Source: Collinsella sp.
GTDB lineage: Bacteria > Actinomycetota > Coriobacteriia > Coriobacteriales > Coriobacteriaceae
Direction: 5' to 3'
DNA length: 64,000 nucleotides
Assembly (NCBI GenBank): GCA_029264355.1
Contig: JARIBW010000039.1
Location: 1 to 64,000 of the forward strand
This document shows positions 59,958 to 64,000 of this stretch, one piece after another. The notes beneath the pieces are model-generated. The model did not search any database, had not been told where the DNA came from, and saw nothing but the letters and a program-made list of their open reading frames with translations. Every line of letters begins with the position of its first letter. Position 1 is the stretch's first letter. The translations under genes were made by a program, and so were the position numbers.

Positions 59958-61388
59958 CTACTCCCCGTCCGCCTCCTCGGCGAGACGGGCTTCGGCCAGC
60001 TCGGAGGTCAGGCCCCCGTAGTCCTCCTTGCGCCCTTTGGCGGAGACGATGCGGAAGACCTCGCCCACCCCCAAGAGCACAAAGAAGATGATGAGCATGG
60101 GGATCTTGCTCTCAAACTCGGAAGCGCTAAGCGGCACGATGGTCGCCACAATAGCGAGGATGAGCTCAATGCAGGGAACTGCGATGGCGACCTTCATCAT
60201 GACCCCCTTGAAGGGGAAGCAGAAAACGCGTTGTCGATTCGGGTCGACCTTGCGCAACTTGAGGAAGGCCGGGAACATCGGAATGTAGGTCAGAAGCAGG
60301 AATACCACGGAAGTACCGAACAGCATCCAGAAAATACCCTCCGAGATCGCCGGGATCGGGATGAGTTGCAGACACAAGACGATGGACGCCACGATCGCGT
60401 TGACCAAATTGGCCCCGTTGGGTATGTCGTCCTTCGAGATCATGGACGCAAAGATCTGAGGCATGTTGCCGTGCTCAGCGGCATAGCGCGCCACGGAATT
60501 GACACCAAAGGACCAGGCCGCCATGTTGGCGAACAGCGTGATGAGGAAAGCGATGCAAACGACCTTGAAGATGGCCGAATCTCCAACGATGGTCTGCAGG
60601 GCATAGATCATGCCGTAATCGGGATCGATCTTACTTGCCGGGACGGCGGCGCCGATCCCAAAGCCGGCAAACAGGTAGATCGCCGCAATGGACAAGCCAC
60701 CCAGGATAATGGCCTTGGGAATGTCCCTCTTGGGGTCGGCCATATCGTCGGCCATGGTGCAAATGACCTCGAAGCCCATGAAATTGAAGATGATCACGGA
60801 CAGGTAGCCCAGTGCGTTGGCGTTGGTCAACTCGGGAAGGAAGGTGTACGGAGCCATATTGGACGCGAAGCCGTTTTCCATGGCATACCAGATACCCAAA
60901 GCGCCCACGATCACCGCAACGGCAACCTTGATGATGGCTCCGCCGTTCAAGACCCACTCGGAATCGGCGACCTTGGAACGGCCCATCAGGTAGACCGTCC
61001 ACACAAAGACGAGATCGATCGCAAGCTTGGCAACGAGCGAGAACTCGACATGAAAGACCATGCCCAGGATATCGGGGAACATGGTCGCCAGGGATGCGAT
61101 CCAAAACGGGTAGTTGATCCAATAGTAATACGAGATGCGGGCGCCCCATTTGTCGCCCAGGCCCTCGCGCACCCAATCGTAGATGCCGCCCTCGCCATCG
61201 TAAGTGGTTCCAAGCTCGGCAACGATCATCCCATAGGGAAGCAGGAAGGTGATGACCAGGAAAATCCACCAGAAGAACTGTTGGTTGCCGATGGCGGCCG
61301 CCGGGGCAGCGGCTTCACAGACAAACACCACGCAGATGACGGTGGCGATCACGGTCAAGAAGGAAAGCTTCTTCTTTGATTCGCTCAT
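59958..61388 (-). CDS. aguD: APC-family agmatine/putrescine antiporter
   Basis: 'VICVVFVCEAAAPAAAIGNQQFFWWIFLVITFLLPYGMIVAELGTTY'; between aguA and ptcA. Confidence 0.85.
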   Translation of the reverse strand: MSESKKKLSFLTVIATVICVVFVCEAAAPAAAIGNQQFFWWIFLVITFLLPYGMIVAELGTTYDGEGGIYDWVREGLGDKWGARISYYYWINYPFWIASLATMFPDILGMVFHVEFSLVAKLAIDLVFVWTVYLMGRSKVADSEWVLNGGAIIKVAVAVIVGALGIWYAMENGFASNMAPYTFLPELTNANALGYLSVIIFNFMGFEVICTMADDMADPKRDIPKAIILGGLSIAAIYLFAGFGIGAAVPASKIDPDYGMIYALQTIVGDSAIFKVVCIAFLITLFANMAAWSFGVNSVARYAAEHGNMPQIFASMISKDDIPNGANLVNAIVASIVLCLQLIPIPAISEGIFWMLFGTSVVFLLLTYIPMFPAFLKLRKVDPNRQRVFCFPFKGVMMKVAIAVPCIELILAIVATIVPLSASEFESKIPMLIIFFVLLGVGEVFRIVSAKGRKEDYGGLTSELAEARLAEEADGE

Positions 61389-61466
61389 TGGTGTTCCTTT
61401 GGCTCAGTCAATAACAGAAGAGCGGGCGGAAGGAGACGAGCATCCACCGCCCGCCGAGGAGAGGAC

Positions 61467-62546
61467 TTAGGCCCGCAGCGCCTCGATCTTGTCGAGCGCG
61501 GCATGCAGCTCCGCCTTGGCCGAGTATTCAACACCCTCGTCGCCAAGCGGGGTGCGGGCGCCGAGCGCAGCGAGCAGGGCGCGGATGGAGTGCTTGCGGT
61601 TCTCGGCCTCGACCCAGCACAGGGAGCGCTCGGGGTCGTCCATGACCTCGTCCGTGACCTCTTCGTTGCGAGTGGCCGGCAGGCAGTGCATGAACTTGGA
61701 GTTCGGACCGGCAAAGTTCATCATGTCCATAGTGACCTGATACTTGGGGTAGAAGATGTCCATGTAGTTCTCGCCCTCGACCTCCTCGTCGTACAGGCCG
61801 TACCAGACATCCGTGTAAATGAAATCGGCACCCTTGATGCAGTCGATGTCATCGGAAATCACGATGGAACCACCGGAAACCTTACAATTCTCCTCTCCGA
61901 TGGCCATGAGCTTCTTGCCGAACTCAGCGCGCTCCTCCTCGGTGCCCACATGCAGAGCGCCGTCGCAGATCTGATGGCCCTTGGGCCCGAACTGCACGAA
62001 TTTCATGCCGATCTTAGAGCAGATGAACATGAGAGAGAGGCAGACCTGAGTCGCGTCGCCAATGAAGGCCAGGGTGCAGTCTTCGATCTTTTTACCCTCA
62101 GGCAGATTCTCGAGCATGGTCATGAGGTCGCCCATCTCCTGCGTGGGATGGTTGAACTCCGACATGCCGTTGATAACGGGAACGGCAGAGCCTTCCGCCA
62201 GGCCGGCAACGTCCTTGTGTCGGTCGACACGAGCCATAATGATGTCGAGCAGGGAGCCCATGACGCGAGCGGTGTCACCCAGGGACTCATGGCCACCAAG
62301 CTGGATGGAACCAGGTCCATAAAACTGGGCGTGGCCACCCAGGTCGGTCATCGCAGTTTCAAAGGAAAGGCGGGTGCGGGTGGACACCTGCTGGAAAATC
62401 ATGCCGAGCGTCTTGTTGCGAAGCAGGTGCGGGTAGTACCCGTCGACCTTGATGGCCTTCTTCATCGCGAGGCCGAGATCCTCGATCGCCATGATCTGCT
62501 CTTTGGTGAACTCGTTAGTATCGATGAAGTCCTTGGGCATTGTCAT
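61467..62546 (-). CDS. ptcA: Putrescine carbamoyltransferase
   Basis: '[48 protein letters not shown]', '[17 protein letters not shown]'; genomic context of agmatine pathway. Confidence 0.9.
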   Translation of the reverse strand: MTMPKDFIDTNEFTKEQIMAIEDLGLAMKKAIKVDGYYPHLLRNKTLGMIFQQVSTRTRLSFETAMTDLGGHAQFYGPGSIQLGGHESLGDTARVMGSLLDIIMARVDRHKDVAGLAEGSAVPVINGMSEFNHPTQEMGDLMTMLENLPEGKKIEDCTLAFIGDATQVCLSLMFICSKIGMKFVQFGPKGHQICDGALHVGTEEERAEFGKKLMAIGEENCKVSGGSIVISDDIDCIKGADFIYTDVWYGLYDEEVEGENYMDIFYPKYQVTMDMMNFAGPNSKFMHCLPATRNEEVTDEVMDDPERSLCWVEAENRKHSIRALLAALGARTPLGDEGVEYSAKAELHAALDKIEALRA

Positions 62547-62712
62547 TGCCAGTCCTTTCCGCCGTATGCCTCATCCGCACCGGCTGTGTCGCGCGGAACC
62601 TGCGCTTACCTTTGACGACCGGCCCCCTTACGTTGGCTCGATGCCGACCACCTCTCGGCGATCCAGATGACCGGTCGTCCCCTGGCTTGCATGTAAGCGT
62701 GGGAGTGCGGAA

Positions 62713-62859
62713 ATGGCCAGTTTATTTGAGCTTATTGACCGTTTGGGGAAATACATCCCGTCTAATCCCTTTATTCGCGCTGGTAGCTGGCTTGCCTATC
62801 AATCCTTCGCTTATTCGGTAAACGGCGGCCTCAGTCCCTTTGAGTACATTCAAAATTAA
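62713..62859 (+). CDS. Candidate 48-aa small ORF (below ORF-track cutoff); possibly a degenerate fragment
   Basis: MASLFELIDRLGKYIPSNPFIRAGSWLAYQSFAYSVNGGLSPFEYIQN*; weak upstream GGGAG. Confidence 0.3.
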   Translation: MASLFELIDRLGKYIPSNPFIRAGSWLAYQSFAYSVNGGLSPFEYIQN

Positions 62860-62952
62860 CGGTGTCGACTCTTTGGATGATCGACTCGCGACCCTGAGGC
62901 GCCGACCGTTGGCTCGGCCACAATTCGCTTAGCCGCCACGAGGGGGGGGGAC

Positions 62953-63918
62953 ATGAACGCAGTCTTCTTTTTCTACACCATGATCCTTATCGTCATCAGC
63001 ATGCTTGTCGCGATGGCCGCTATAATCGCCCTCATCTCATCGCGTCAACGTCTCTTTCTTTTAAGCGCGGGAACATTCCTCTGCTACGCCCTTGAGCTGA
63101 CCGAGATATTCTTCTTTGAGTACCTCGGCCAAAATGCCCCCTTCGATCAGAATACGTTCTACGCGATCACATCCCCATTTACGAGGAGCACGATAGCAAT
63201 CGCCCTCCTCGCCTTGATCTGGGCATCGGCGCTCGAGATCCTCGATCGGTTCTCTCTCCGCCTTGTCGCAACTCCCATCGCAGCCCTCTCCCTCATTACG
63301 TTCCTCATCATCGTCGGACTCCCCTCGGGAGCCTTCAGGCAGTGGATTTACTACAACACCCGCCAAATATTCCTATTATTCGTATGCGCATATTCGCTCT
63401 GGGTGTACCAAAAAACGGGGGATTCGGTTTTGCGGATACGCCTGCAGCGCTTTAAAAAAGTATTCCTGATACTTCTCGCATTGATTTTATTCATCGTAGT
63501 GGAAGATACGATGAATATCCTCCTGCTGCCACTCGGGGTCTTTCCGAATTGGCTTCCCATGTATCTGTCTGAGCGCAACCTCTCCGAGAACATCCTCATG
63601 CTCGTTCTCGCCTACCATCTGCTCAAGAAAATCTACGCGACCCTCTCCATTCGAATATCAGAGCCGCCGTCCCCCAATGCGACCGACAATCTTCAATGGC
63701 ATATTGAAGAGCAGATGCCTCGCTTCTCCAAGCGATATGGCTTGTCTAAGCGAGAAACGGAGATACTCGAGTTCATCCTTGAGGGCAAAACGAATCAAGA
63801 GATCGCCGACGAGCTATTTCTCGCCTTAGGCACGGTCAAAACCCATGTCCACAACATTCTGAAAAAATGCGATCTCAAGAACAGGGAATCCCTGTCTATC
63901 GAGTTCTGGCAGGCTTGA
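62953..63918 (+). CDS. Membrane-anchored LuxR-family regulator (AguR-like)
   Basis: 7-8 hydrophobic segments then 'YGLSKRETEILEFILEGKTNQEIADELFLALGTVKTHVHNILKKCDLKNRESL'; divergent from the agu cluster. Confidence 0.88.
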   Translation: MNAVFFFYTMILIVISMLVAMAAIIALISSRQRLFLLSAGTFLCYALELTEIFFFEYLGQNAPFDQNTFYAITSPFTRSTIAIALLALIWASALEILDRFSLRLVATPIAALSLITFLIIVGLPSGAFRQWIYYNTRQIFLLFVCAYSLWVYQKTGDSVLRIRLQRFKKVFLILLALILFIVVEDTMNILLLPLGVFPNWLPMYLSERNLSENILMLVLAYHLLKKIYATLSIRISEPPSPNATDNLQWHIEEQMPRFSKRYGLSKRETEILEFILEGKTNQEIADELFLALGTVKTHVHNILKKCDLKNRESLSIEFWQA

Positions 63919-64000
63919 TGTCGCGCTCTTAGGGGGCGGCCACCTGCGGATCCGCCTTGGCACTGATCGTCTTCGAGTCGGCGGTGCCTCCACAGCGCAC

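Overview
The window is a gene-dense, high-GC bacterial chromosome segment. Gene content and style suggest Coriobacteriia (Collinsella/Olsenella-like), but this is inference from protein resemblance only. It is mostly core or housekeeping DNA: recQ, mfd, nth, a mutY-like gene, rmuC, rubrerythrin, Rrf2, ppx/gppA, ftsB/divIC, mazG, murB, galE, apbE, a polyprenyl synthetase, an FMN-riboswitch-controlled RibU/ECF module, two LytS/LytTR two-component systems, one OmpR/HK pair, ABC exporters and three tRNAs. It begins with a sortase-anchored thioester-domain surface protein (LPQTG) and ends with an agmatine-deiminase cluster (ptcA, antiporter, aguA, arcC) beside a divergent membrane LuxR-type regulator. 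The most unusual stretch is about 42.7-47.2 kb. There, imperfect minisatellite-like repeats occur inside three consecutive genes and in the adjacent intergenic DNA. One of those genes encodes a small stand-alone protein resembling the N-terminal domain of cyanophycin synthetase (GHxxxxHxxEHxxxE). Several long perfect inverted repeats, including two 'GGGGACAGG' palindromes and a 209-bp MITE-like element, lie in intergenic gaps. No CRISPR array, rRNA, prophage or intact transposase was found.
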